A DNA stretch of 64,000 nt from the NCBI GenBank assembly GCA_963730365.1, contig CAVSRM010000019.1:107716-171715 (forward strand), written 5' to 3'. The stretch's first letter is position 1. Each line of letters begins with the position of its first letter. Of the stretch, positions 51,269 to 62,371 are shown piece by piece. The position numbers and the translations under genes were made by a program. This stretch comes from Fodinibacter sp963730365. Lineage in GTDB: Bacteria > Actinomycetota > Actinomycetes > Actinomycetales > Dermatophilaceae. The notes under the pieces were generated by a model, which was given only the letters and a program-made list of their open reading frames with translations, had not been told where the DNA came from and ran no database searches.

Positions 51269-51296
51269 GAGCTGTCCTTTCGGTTTCGGTTCCGCC

Positions 51297-54896
<3,600 letters not shown>

Positions 54897-54903
54897 CCCA
54901 GAG

Positions 54904-54909
54904 ATTTTA
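54904..54909 (-). promoter_or_regulatory. mfd -10 box, leaderless start
   Basis: TAAAAT on the minus strand, one base from the TATAAT consensus, exactly 7 nt before the mfd ATG. No Shine-Dalgarno fits between, and no clear -35 is seen. Confidence 0.6.
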
Positions 54910-55067
54910 GTCGCGGGCGGGGACACCGCCGACCACGGGCCGGTCCGGGCGGGTGGGCAGGCGGTCCATCCCTGGGGACGCGAGGGAGGTACCCGCCCGG
55001 CGGCCCGGAGAGGAGCACGGCGTCACGGATGCGAGCCAGCGGTGCGGGCCGTCCCGGTGGGCTCGGC

Positions 55068-55670
55068 TCACCTCGGGGAGTGCACCCGCTGCTGGGCGTC
55101 CACCAGTCCGAGCAGGACCAGGGCCACCACGGCATCCGCGGCGTCGTCGAGGAGGAAGGGGAGCTCGGTCCGCTCGACCTTGGAGAAGTCGCGCAGCACG
55201 AAGTCGGCGGCGTCCATCCGGCCGGGCGGACGGCCGATCCCCACCCGCACCCGGTGGTAGTCCCGGGTGCCGATCGAGGCGCTGACCGACCGGAGCCCGT
55301 TGTGCCCTCCCTCGCCGCCCCCGCGCTTGAGCCGGATCGTTCCCGCGTCGAGGTCGAGCTCGTCGTGGACGACGACGAGCCGCTCGGCCTGGACCGAGAA
55401 GAACCGCATGAGTGCGGAGACCGGCCCGCCGGACTCGTTCATGAACGTGGACGGGACGGCGATGACCGCCGCCGGGCCGGGAGCCCCACCGGCCACCTGG
55501 CCCAGCCGAACCTGCGCGGCCACGGCGCGTGCCTTGTGCCTGCGCAGGGTCGACCCCGTGCGCCGGGCCAGCTCGTCGACGACCATCGCACCGACGTTGT
55601 GACGGTTGCCGGCATACGTCGGGCCGGGGTTTCCGAGCCCGACGACGAGCCAGGGGCTGATGTCGCTCAC
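55068..55670 (-). CDS. pth: Peptidyl-tRNA hydrolase
   Basis: 200 residues. PWLVVGLGNPGPTYAGNRHNVGAMVVDELA includes the catalytic His (of RHNVG, near residue 24). VPSTFMNESGGPVSAL, VVVHDELDLDAGTIRLKRGGGEGGHNGLRS and YHRVRVGIGRP are typical. It frees tRNA from peptides dropped by ribosomes. The GTG follows a TACTCT box by 6 nt, so it is likely leaderless. rplY lies upstream on the same strand; a strong hairpin stands between. Confidence 0.95.
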   Translation of the reverse strand: MSDISPWLVVGLGNPGPTYAGNRHNVGAMVVDELARRTGSTLRRHKARAVAAQVRLGQVAGGAPGPAAVIAVPSTFMNESGGPVSALMRFFSVQAERLVVVHDELDLDAGTIRLKRGGGEGGHNGLRSVSASIGTRDYHRVRVGIGRPPGRMDAADFVLRDFSKVERTELPFLLDDAADAVVALVLLGLVDAQQRVHSPR

Positions 55671-55676
55671 GAGGGA

Positions 55677-55682
55677 AGAGTA
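55677..55682 (-). promoter_or_regulatory. pth -10 box, leaderless start
   Basis: TACTCT on the minus strand, 6 nt before the pth GTG, within GGCATACTCT. It lies after the rplY terminator, so pth seems to be transcribed on its own. Confidence 0.5.
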
Positions 55683-55700
55683 TGCCGCTGGGCCAACGCG

Positions 55701-55738
55701 CCGACGGGGCCCCGTCCTCTCGGACCGGGCCCCGTCGG
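55701..55738 (-). terminator. rplY terminator hairpin
   Basis: A perfect 12-bp outer stem (55701-55712 with 55727-55738) and an inner 4-bp stem GTCC/GGAC with loop TCTC, split by one C-C mismatch. It begins 20 nt after the rplY stop and separates it from pth. Confidence 0.85.
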
Positions 55739-55758
55739 GTGTGCCGCGCTCGGAGCGC

Positions 55759-56415
55759 TCAGGCCTCGTCGGAGGACTCGGCGGACTCCCCGGCGTCGTC
55801 GGCGTCCTCGTCGGACTCCTCGCGCACGACTCCGGCCCCGGCCTCGGCCTCGGCGAGCTCCTCGTCGAGCGCCTCCTGGGCGATCTGCTGGCTCACGTTG
55901 ACGACGAGGGCGTCGGCGTCGGTGACCAGGGTGGCGCCCTCGGGAAGGGTCACGTCTCCGGCGTGGATCTGCGTGCCGGCCTCGAGGCCCTCGACCGAGA
56001 CGGTGAGGAACTCGGGGATGTCGGTGGCCTCGACCTCGACCTCGAGCGTCGTGTAGTCGGTGGTGACGACCGTCTCGGGAGCGGCCTCGCCCTCGAGGTG
56101 GACCGACACCTCGACGGTGACCTTCTCGCCCCGGCGGACGACCACGAGGTCGATGTGCTCGATGACGGGCTTGATCGGGTCGCGCTGGACGTCCTTGGCG
56201 AGCGCCAGGTGGTCCTCACCGTCGACGACGATCGTGAGGAGGGCGTTGGAGTTCTTCAGGACGAGCATCGTCTCGTGGCCCGGCAGCGTGATGTGCAGCG
56301 GGTCGGTGCCGTGGCCGTACATGACGGCGGGGATCTTGTGGGCGCGGCGGATCTTGCGCGCTGCACCCTTGCCGAACTGGGTGCGGGTCTCGGCGTCGAG
56401 CCTGGTCTCGGACAC
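55759..56415 (-). CDS. rplY: 50S ribosomal protein bL25/general stress protein Ctc
   Basis: 218 residues, the long CTC form. The 5S rRNA-binding N-terminal domain is RTQFGKGAARKIRRAHKIPAVMYGHG; the TL5-type C-terminal domain follows (VEVSVHLEGEAAPETV... VVNVSQQIAQEALDEEL). The tail is very acidic (EESDEDADDAGESAESSDEA). GTG 56415 has AGGAG six nt upstream. The likely promoter is 200 nt upstream, giving a long leader in which I recognise no known element. Confidence 0.94.
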   Translation of the reverse strand: MSETRLDAETRTQFGKGAARKIRRAHKIPAVMYGHGTDPLHITLPGHETMLVLKNSNALLTIVVDGEDHLALAKDVQRDPIKPVIEHIDLVVVRRGEKVTVEVSVHLEGEAAPETVVTTDYTTLEVEVEATDIPEFLTVSVEGLEAGTQIHAGDVTLPEGATLVTDADALVVNVSQQIAQEALDEELAEAEAGAGVVREESDEDADDAGESAESSDEA

Positions 56416-56614
56416 GGGAATCTCCTGGGGAGGTGAAGGAATGGGCAATCGGTCCTCGACGCGGGACGTGGCACCGATCGACCGGCGCGCTACGGCCCGC
56501 GGATCCACCGGATCTGCGTGCCGCCAGCGTCGATCACGGATGCGTCATACCGCACTGTGGCGGTGACCGGACCACTGTGGCCGGTGCGACGTCCCTCGCC
56601 GAGGCAACTGCTCG

Positions 56615-56644
56615 AGTCTAGGCGACAGGTGAGGGAACGCTGAA
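56615..56644 (-). promoter_or_regulatory. Candidate rplY promoter
   Basis: -10 TAGACT (56615-56620) with a -35-like TTCAGC (56639-56644) 18 nt upstream on the minus strand. It overlaps the end of the EamA gene and implies a leader near 190 nt for rplY. The region between (56416-56608) has no gene; a TATGAC near 56538 could be a second start. Confidence 0.4.
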
Positions 56645-57595
56645 ATCGGGGTGCTGGGCGTCCACCGCGTCCTTCCGCTGCCGGTCACGCTCCCCCAGCC
56701 GCACGGCCAGAACGCCCGCGAGCAGGACGCCGCCACCGATGAGCTGCACCGGTCCGGGTAGCTCGCCGAGGATGAGCCACGCAAAGAGCACGGCGAACAT
56801 GACCTCGCTGAGTCCGACGAAGGACGCCAGGGTGGATCCGAGGTGGCGAGCTCCGATGATGCCCAGGACGTAGGCCGCCACCGCCGCGACGACGACCAGC
56901 TCGGCCAGGGCCACCCAGACCGGGAGGTCGTGACCGGCCACGACCACGACGTCACGACCGGTCTCCATGGGGATGACGCGGGTGAGGCCCAGCGCGGCGA
57001 GCACGAGCGCCCCCGCGCCCAGGCCGAGGCCCGCGAAGGCGAGCGCCGGCAGCCGCGTCTCCCGAGCGGCGAGGACGTAGTGCCCCGCAAGGCCGGTGGC
57101 CGCCAGGAGGGCCCAGAGGACCCCGACCAGGTCGGGCGTTGACTGACCGGTCACGTCGAGCACGAGCACGAGGCCGGCGATCGCGAGGACGATACCCAGC
57201 AGCGTCAACCGGTGCGGGGCCTGACGCGTGAGCAGCCAGACCCACAGCACGACGAGGACGATGCCGAGGTACTCGATGAGCAGGGCCACCCCCACCGTGA
57301 GCCGCTCGACCGCCTGGAAGTAGCCGAGCTGGGCCGCGGCCACCGCGAGCGTGCCGTAGAGACCGGCCAGCGGGAGGTCCCGCCGGACGCTGGCCCACTG
57401 ACCGCGCAGGGTCCAGGCGGTGAAGGGAAGCAGGAGCAGGGCCGCACCCGTGATGCGCGCGAAGACGACCGCCCCGGGGGTCCACCCGGCGCCGATGAGG
57501 GCCTTGGCGAACGGTCCGGCGGTGCCGAAGGCGGCGCAGGACAGGAGCATCGCCAGCAGCCCGACACCGAGGTGCCGCCGCATCGCCTGAACCAC
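56618..57595 (-). CDS. EamA/DMT family transporter
   Basis: 325 residues with ten predicted spans in two EamA halves, e.g. LLAMLLSCAAFGTAGPFAKAL, LAGLYGTLAVAAAQLGYFQAV, GVALLIEYLGIVLVVLWVW and, in the second half, LVGVLWALLAATGLAGHYVLAA and FVGLSEVMFAVLFAWLILGE. The drug/metabolite family exports amino acids or small metabolites; the substrate is unknown. GTG 57595 has AGGAGG seven nt before it; ATG 57583 is the alternative. It diverges from a CGNR regulator across a palindromic operator, so it is the probable target of that regulator. Confidence 0.9.
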   Translation of the reverse strand: MVQAMRRHLGVGLLAMLLSCAAFGTAGPFAKALIGAGWTPGAVVFARITGAALLLLPFTAWTLRGQWASVRRDLPLAGLYGTLAVAAAQLGYFQAVERLTVGVALLIEYLGIVLVVLWVWLLTRQAPHRLTLLGIVLAIAGLVLVLDVTGQSTPDLVGVLWALLAATGLAGHYVLAARETRLPALAFAGLGLGAGALVLAALGLTRVIPMETGRDVVVVAGHDLPVWVALAELVVVAAVAAYVLGIIGARHLGSTLASFVGLSEVMFAVLFAWLILGELPGPVQLIGGGVLLAGVLAVRLGERDRQRKDAVDAQHPDFSVPSPVA

Positions 57596-57631
57596 TGCCT
57601 CGCCTCCTCCGCCTGGCCCCGACTAGGGCGC

Positions 57632-57661
57632 TTGGCCCTGATGTCAGGGTCAAAGTACACT
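57632..57661. promoter_or_regulatory. Divergent promoter and operator of the CGNR / EamA pair
   Basis: A 22-bp palindrome (57632-57653) with arms TTGGCCCTGA and TCAGGGTCAA around TG; one position breaks the symmetry. Its left end is a plus-strand -35 TTGGCC, with -10 TACACT (57656-57661) 18 nt on. Its right end is a minus-strand -35 TTGACC; the best -10 on that side, CCTAGT (57622-57627), is 20 nt away. A dimer bound here would cover both -35 boxes. The core CTGATGTCAG recurs as CTGACGTCAG at 58254 and 58275. Confidence 0.72.
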
Positions 57662-57702
57662 TGTGGTCCTTACATTAGATCCCGCACCGGTCAGGAGTCA
57701 AA

Positions 57703-58257
57703 GTGGTATTCACCCATGACACCGACGTCGTCCTCCAGCACACCGCGGCGCTGGTCAACACCGCGCCCGGGTCAGGCACGAGCGGGGTCGAGGACCTCAC
57801 CGACCTCCGTGCGCTCCTGGACTGGATGCAGGCCTGGGACTGGACCGGCACCCGACCCTCCACCGAGGCGGACGTCGCCGCCGTGAGGGCCCTGCGACCA
57901 CGCCTGCGCCGGTTCTGGACCGCACCACTGCCCGACCAGGTCCGCGAGGTCAACGCCCTCCTCGAGGAGGGAGAGGCCACCCCGCGGCTCGTCGAGCACG
58001 GGGACTTCGGCTGGCACGTCCACGCGACCCGCGACGACGCGCCGTTGACCACGCGGGTCACCGTGGAGCTGGCCATGGCGATGATCGACGTCATCCGGTC
58101 CGGCGAGCGTGAGCGCCTCAGCGTGTGCACGGGCGAGGACTGCGACGACGTGTTCGTCGACCTCTCCCGCAACAGGTCCCGCAAGTTCTGCGACGGCACG
58201 TGCGGCACCCGGGCCAACGTCGCCGCCTACCGGGCCCGCAAGGCCGCGGACGACTGA
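57703..58257 (+). CDS. CGNR zinc-finger / ABATE-domain protein, putative regulator
   Basis: 184 residues. The N-terminal ABATE domain holds HTAALVNTAPGSGTSGVEDLTDLRALLDWM. The C-terminal CGNR zinc finger is RLSVCTGEDCDDVFVDLSRNRSRKFCDGTCGTRANVAAYRARK, with four cysteines. The family is thought to regulate transcription; target and ligand are unknown. GTG 57703 has AGGAG five nt upstream. The palindrome in its promoter and the two related palindromes at its 3' end suggest that it controls itself and the divergent EamA exporter. Confidence 0.9.
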   Translation: MVFTHDTDVVLQHTAALVNTAPGSGTSGVEDLTDLRALLDWMQAWDWTGTRPSTEADVAAVRALRPRLRRFWTAPLPDQVREVNALLEEGEATPRLVEHGDFGWHVHATRDDAPLTTRVTVELAMAMIDVIRSGERERLSVCTGEDCDDVFVDLSRNRSRKFCDGTCGTRANVAAYRARKAADD

Positions 58258-58284
58258 CGTCAGCCATCAGGCAACTGACGTCAG
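58254..58284. promoter_or_regulatory. Pair of CTGACGTCAG palindromes between CGNR gene and prs
   Basis: Two perfect 10-bp palindromes at 58254-58263 and 58275-58284, 21 bp (two helical turns) apart. They overlap the stop codons of both convergent genes. They differ by one base from the core of the upstream operator. Confidence 0.7.
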
Positions 58285-59282
58285 GCACGGCCCGCGAACA
58301 GGCTGGTCACCGACCCGTCCTGGAAGACCTCCTTGACCGCTGCGCTGATGAGCGGCGCGATCGAGAGCACGGTCAGGCAGTCGATCTCCTTCTCCGGCGC
58401 GATCGGGAGGGTGTCGGTCACGATGACCTCCCGGGCGACGCAGGCCTGGAGCTTCTGCGCCGCGGGTTCGGAGAGGATCGCGTGGGTCGCGGCGATGACG
58501 ACGTCCTTGGCCCCGTCGGCCATGAGGGCGTCGGCGGCCTTGGTGATCGTGCCGCCGGTGTCGATCATGTCGTCGACGAGCACGCAGACCCGTCCCGCCA
58601 CCTCACCGACGACGCGGTTGGCGACCATCTCGTTGGGGCGGTTGATGTCGCGGGTCTTGTGGATGAAGGCCAGCGGCACCCCACCGAGGCGCTTGGACCA
58701 CTGCTCGGCGACCTTGATCCGGCCGGCGTCGGGCGAGACGACCGCGAGGTCCTGGTCGCCGTACTTCCGCGACACGTAGTCGCTGAGGATCGGGATGGCC
58801 ATCAGGTGGTCGACCGGCCCGTCGAAGAAGCCCTGGATCTGGTCGGTGTGCAGGTCCACGCAGATCAGCCGGTCGGCGCCGGCCGTCTTGAACATGTCGG
58901 CCATCAGCCGGGCGCTGATCGGCTCGCGACCCCGGTGCTTCTTGTCCTGCCGGGCGTAGCCGTAGAAGGGCATGACCACGGTGATCCGCTTCGCACTCGC
59001 GCGCTTGAGGGCATCGACCATGAGCAGGTGCTCCATGATCGCCTCGTTGATGGGGTTGGTGTGGCTCTGGATGACGAAGGCGTCCGAGCCGCGCACAGAC
59101 TCCTCGAAGCGCACGTAGATCTCACCGTTGGCGAAGTCGTACGCACTCGTCGGCACCAGCTCGGTGCCGAGTTGGGCGGCCACCTCCTGGGCGAGCCCGG
59201 GATTGGCCCGGCCCGAGAAGACCATGAGCTGCTTCTTGGGCCGCTTGCGGATGTTGGCCGACGGCGGTCGCTGCACGCTCAT
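58281..59282 (-). CDS. prs: Ribose-phosphate pyrophosphokinase (PRPP synthetase)
   Basis: 333 residues. LMVFSGRANPGLAQEVAAQLG starts the fold; DALKRASAKRITVVMPFYGYARQDKKHRGREPI is the flexible ATP loop, ADRLICVDLHTDQIQGFF and VVSPDAGRIKVAEQW follow, and VCVLVDDMIDTGGTI is the PRPP signature. It makes PRPP for nucleotide, His and Trp synthesis. The start overlaps the glmU stop (ATGA 59279-59282), the common actinobacterial glmU-prs unit. About 8 extra N-terminal residues precede the usual start. Confidence 0.96.
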   Translation of the reverse strand: MSVQRPPSANIRKRPKKQLMVFSGRANPGLAQEVAAQLGTELVPTSAYDFANGEIYVRFEESVRGSDAFVIQSHTNPINEAIMEHLLMVDALKRASAKRITVVMPFYGYARQDKKHRGREPISARLMADMFKTAGADRLICVDLHTDQIQGFFDGPVDHLMAIPILSDYVSRKYGDQDLAVVSPDAGRIKVAEQWSKRLGGVPLAFIHKTRDINRPNEMVANRVVGEVAGRVCVLVDDMIDTGGTITKAADALMADGAKDVVIAATHAILSEPAAQKLQACVAREVIVTDTLPIAPEKEIDCLTVLSIAPLISAAVKEVFQDGSVTSLFAGRA

Positions 59283-60754
59283 CGGTCCTCACCTCCCTCG
59301 GTCGTGAGCTGGTCGTCCCCGGCATCCCGGAGGAGAGCCTCCTCGGCCGCCGCGGCGGTTGGCGTGCCGGCCCGGGCCCGGGCGACCCAGCCGTCGACGT
59401 TGCGCTGGCGAGCACGGCCGACGGCGATCTGCCCGGACCCGACGTCGGTGGTCAGGGTGGACCCGGCCGCGACGTAGGCGCCGTCCGCAACCGTCACGGG
59501 AGCCACGATGACGGTGTCGGACCCGACGAAGGAGTGCCGGCCAACGGTCGTGTGGTGCTTGGCCACTCCGTCGAAGTTCGCGAAGATCGTGCCGGCGCCG
59601 ATGTTCGCGCCCTCGCCGATGGTGACGTCACCGGCATACGTCAGGTGCGGCACCTTGGCCCCGTCGCCGATCTCGGCGTTCTTGGTCTCGACGAACCCGC
59701 CGATCTTGCCGCCCGCACCCAGCCGGGTTCCCGGGCGCAGGTAGGAGTACGGGCCCACGGTGGCCCCTGGGCCGATGACCGCGAGGTTCGCCACGGCCCG
59801 GGTGACCTGGGCCTCCTCGCCGACCTCCGTGTCGGTGAGTGTCACCTCGGGCCCCACGAGGGCGCGGTCACCGATGGTCGTGGCGCCGAGGAGCTGGGTG
59901 CCGGGAAGGACGGTGGTGTCCGGGCCGATGCTGACGTCGACGTCGATCCACGTGGTCGCCGGGTCGACGATCGTGACACCCGCCCTCATGTGCCGCTCAC
60001 AGACACGGCGGTTGAGCTCGCGCCCCAGGGTCGCGAGCTGGACCCGGTCGTTGACCCCCTCGGTCTGCCAGAGATCCTCGATGACGTGGGCGCGCACCGG
60101 CAGGCCCGCCTCCCGCGCGATGGCGACGACATCCGTGAGGTACTTCTCGCCCTGGGCGTTCTCCGTCCCCACCTTCGTCAGCGCGTCGCGCAGGACCGCG
60201 GCGTCGAACGCGTAGATGCCCGAGTTGATCTCCGTGATGGCGCGCTCGTCGTCGGAGGCGTCCTTCTGCTCCACGATCCGCTCGACCCGGCCTTCGGCGT
60301 CGCGCACGACGCGACCGTAGCCGGTCGGGTCGGGCAGGTGCGCCGTGACGACGGACACCGCGCTCGCGCTCTCGGTGTGGCTCGAGGTGAGCTCGACGAG
60401 GGTGTCGCCGGTGAGGAGCGGGACGTCTCCGTAGGTGACGAGAACGGTGCCCGTGAGATCGGGCGGGAGCGCGTCGAGGCCGCACTCCACCGCACGACCG
60501 GTGCCCTTGACATCGTCCTGGTCGGCGACGACGAGCGCCTCGTCCTGCGCGCGGCAGAACTCCACGACGAGGTCGCGCTCGTGCCGGACCACCACCTCGA
60601 CGTGCTCGGCGCCGGTGGCCCTGGCGGCCCGGATGGCGTGACCCACGAGAGCGGTGCCACCGATGCGATGCAGAACCTTGGGGGTCGAGGACTTCATCCG
60701 GGTGCCCTCACCGGCGGCGAGGACGATCACGGCTGCCGGGCGAGGACTACTCAC
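59279..60754 (-). CDS. glmU: Bifunctional GlmU: UDP-GlcNAc pyrophosphorylase / GlcN-1-P acetyltransferase
   Basis: 491 residues. The uridyltransferase half has VIVLAAGEGTRMKSSTPKVLH and VLVTYGDVPLLTGDTL. The C-terminal left-handed beta-helix shows hexapeptide repeats, with GGFVETKNAEIGDGAKVPHLTYAGDVTIGEGANIGAG at the active site. It makes UDP-GlcNAc, two steps after GlmS (18 kb). I start it at GTG 60754, with GGAG 8 nt upstream; a TTG two codons earlier is possible. prs is coupled downstream. A TAGCAT box at 60802-60807 may be the -10. Confidence 0.95.
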   Translation of the reverse strand: MSSPRPAAVIVLAAGEGTRMKSSTPKVLHRIGGTALVGHAIRAARATGAEHVEVVVRHERDLVVEFCRAQDEALVVADQDDVKGTGRAVECGLDALPPDLTGTVLVTYGDVPLLTGDTLVELTSSHTESASAVSVVTAHLPDPTGYGRVVRDAEGRVERIVEQKDASDDERAITEINSGIYAFDAAVLRDALTKVGTENAQGEKYLTDVVAIAREAGLPVRAHVIEDLWQTEGVNDRVQLATLGRELNRRVCERHMRAGVTIVDPATTWIDVDVSIGPDTTVLPGTQLLGATTIGDRALVGPEVTLTDTEVGEEAQVTRAVANLAVIGPGATVGPYSYLRPGTRLGAGGKIGGFVETKNAEIGDGAKVPHLTYAGDVTIGEGANIGAGTIFANFDGVAKHHTTVGRHSFVGSDTVIVAPVTVADGAYVAAGSTLTTDVGSGQIAVGRARQRNVDGWVARARAGTPTAAAAEEALLRDAGDDQLTTEGGEDR

Positions 60755-60936
60755 GCGCAAGGCTCCAGGTGTGCTGTCAGGGGTGCCACAGGACGCGCGT
60801 CATGCTACCCGCCCCGGTCCTGTGGAACGCATCGCCCAGACGCAGGATGCCGCCCGACCCGGCCTCGGTCCGCCATGATGTCCGTGGCACCACACCGACC
60901 GGCCGCCGGGCCGGTCGGCCACGAGAGGAGCTCACG

Positions 60937-62358
60937 ATGACAGCAAGCGAGGCGAGGGCGGAGTCCCGCGACGGGCGGGGCTTCACGTTCCGGACCGGGG
61001 CGGCATACGGGATCGGCCCCGGTGAGATGGTCGTCATCGACGCGGGCGAGGGCCTGCGGGTCCTGGGCCAGGTCGTCGACGTGACGGCCGGCGACGACGC
61101 GACGGGTGGCGACACGACCATGGGCGCGGGCGTCGTCATCGGCAGCCTCGACCCCGACGGCACGCTGCAGCGCCGGGAGCGGCCCGCGTTCCACCGCGCC
61201 GTGCTGGCACCGGCCAGCACCGACGACCTCGCCGGACTCGACGGACCGGCCGCCGCGACGATGACGATCGGCCGGTGGCGCGTCGGCGACGTCGGGGCCG
61301 ACGCCAACCTGCGAGCGAACGGCTTCAACCGGCACAGCTTCCTGTGCGGTCAGAGCGGGTCGGGCAAGACCTATGCCCTGGGCGTCCTGCTCGAGCGACT
61401 GCTGCTCAAGACCGACCTGCGCATGGCCGTCTTCGACCCCAACTCCGACTTCGTGCACCTGGGCGACACCCTCCCCGGGGTGCCCGAGCACGACGCCCAG
61501 CGGATCGCCGACCGCGGCGTGCGGGTGCTGCGCAGCGACTCGAACCGCACCGAGCAGGACGAGCCGCTGCGGCTGCGCTTCCGGTCGATGGCCCGCGCCG
61601 CGCAGGCGGCCGTGCTGCGACTGGACCCGATCCGCGACCAGGCCGAGTACAACGCGTTCGTCCGGATGCTCGCCACCCTGGGGTCGGTCGAGCTGGGTCC
61701 GCTCGTCGCCCAGCTGCGGCAGGGCGACGAGGCGGACCTGCGGCTGTCCCGACGCATCGAGAACCTCGGGCTCGACGCCTGGGAGGTGTGGGCCCGCGAC
61801 CTGCCCTCCGCCGCCGACATCGTCACCGGCGGGCGGGGCGTGACCGTCATGGACCTCGGCGGGTTCCACCACCCCCTGGAGTCGACGAGCGTCGCGCTCG
61901 AGGTCATCGACGAGCTGTGGGCCCAGCGCGACCGCAGGGTGCCCACGCTGCTCGTCATCGACGAGGCCCACAACCTGTGCGCGGCCGACCCGGGCAACCC
62001 CGTCGGCCAGATCCTGCTCGATCGGATCATCCAGATCGCGGCCGAGGGGCGCAAGTACGGCCTGTGGCTGCTGCTCTCCTCGCAGCGGCCGTCCAAGATC
62101 CACCCGCAGATCCTCAGCCAGTGCGACAACCTCATGCTCATGCGGATGAACAGCCCCGACGACATCATCGAGCTCGGACGCTCCTTCGGCTTCGCGCCGG
62201 CATCGATGCTGCGCAGCTCGACCGGGTTCCTCCAGGGTGAGGCCCTTCTCGCCGGGGGCTTCGCTCCGGTCCCGATGTTCGTGAAGATGCGCTCCCGGCT
62301 CACCCGCGAGGGCGGCAGCGACGTCCCGGTTCCGCTCGTGGACGCCCCGACCACCTGA
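60937..62358 (+). CDS. HerA-like ATP-binding protein (DUF87-type ATPase)
   Basis: 473 residues. An N-terminal beta-barrel (HAS-like, about 14-95) precedes a RecA-like motor. Walker A is FLCGQSGSGKTYALG (138-145 for GQSGSGKT), Walker B is TLLVIDEAHNLCA, and GLWLLLSSQRPSKIHPQILSQCDNLMLMRM is the sensor/Arg region of the HerA/FtsK superfamily. HerA works with the NurA nuclease in DNA end resection or in defence; no NurA is adjacent, so the partner is unknown. AGGAG is six nt before ATG 60937. It is convergent with ptsI. Confidence 0.85.
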   Translation: MTASEARAESRDGRGFTFRTGAAYGIGPGEMVVIDAGEGLRVLGQVVDVTAGDDATGGDTTMGAGVVIGSLDPDGTLQRRERPAFHRAVLAPASTDDLAGLDGPAAATMTIGRWRVGDVGADANLRANGFNRHSFLCGQSGSGKTYALGVLLERLLLKTDLRMAVFDPNSDFVHLGDTLPGVPEHDAQRIADRGVRVLRSDSNRTEQDEPLRLRFRSMARAAQAAVLRLDPIRDQAEYNAFVRMLATLGSVELGPLVAQLRQGDEADLRLSRRIENLGLDAWEVWARDLPSAADIVTGGRGVTVMDLGGFHHPLESTSVALEVIDELWAQRDRRVPTLLVIDEAHNLCAADPGNPVGQILLDRIIQIAAEGRKYGLWLLLSSQRPSKIHPQILSQCDNLMLMRMNSPDDIIELGRSFGFAPASMLRSSTGFLQGEALLAGGFAPVPMFVKMRSRLTREGGSDVPVPLVDAPTT

Positions 62359-62371
62359 ACCCCTGGGCTCG

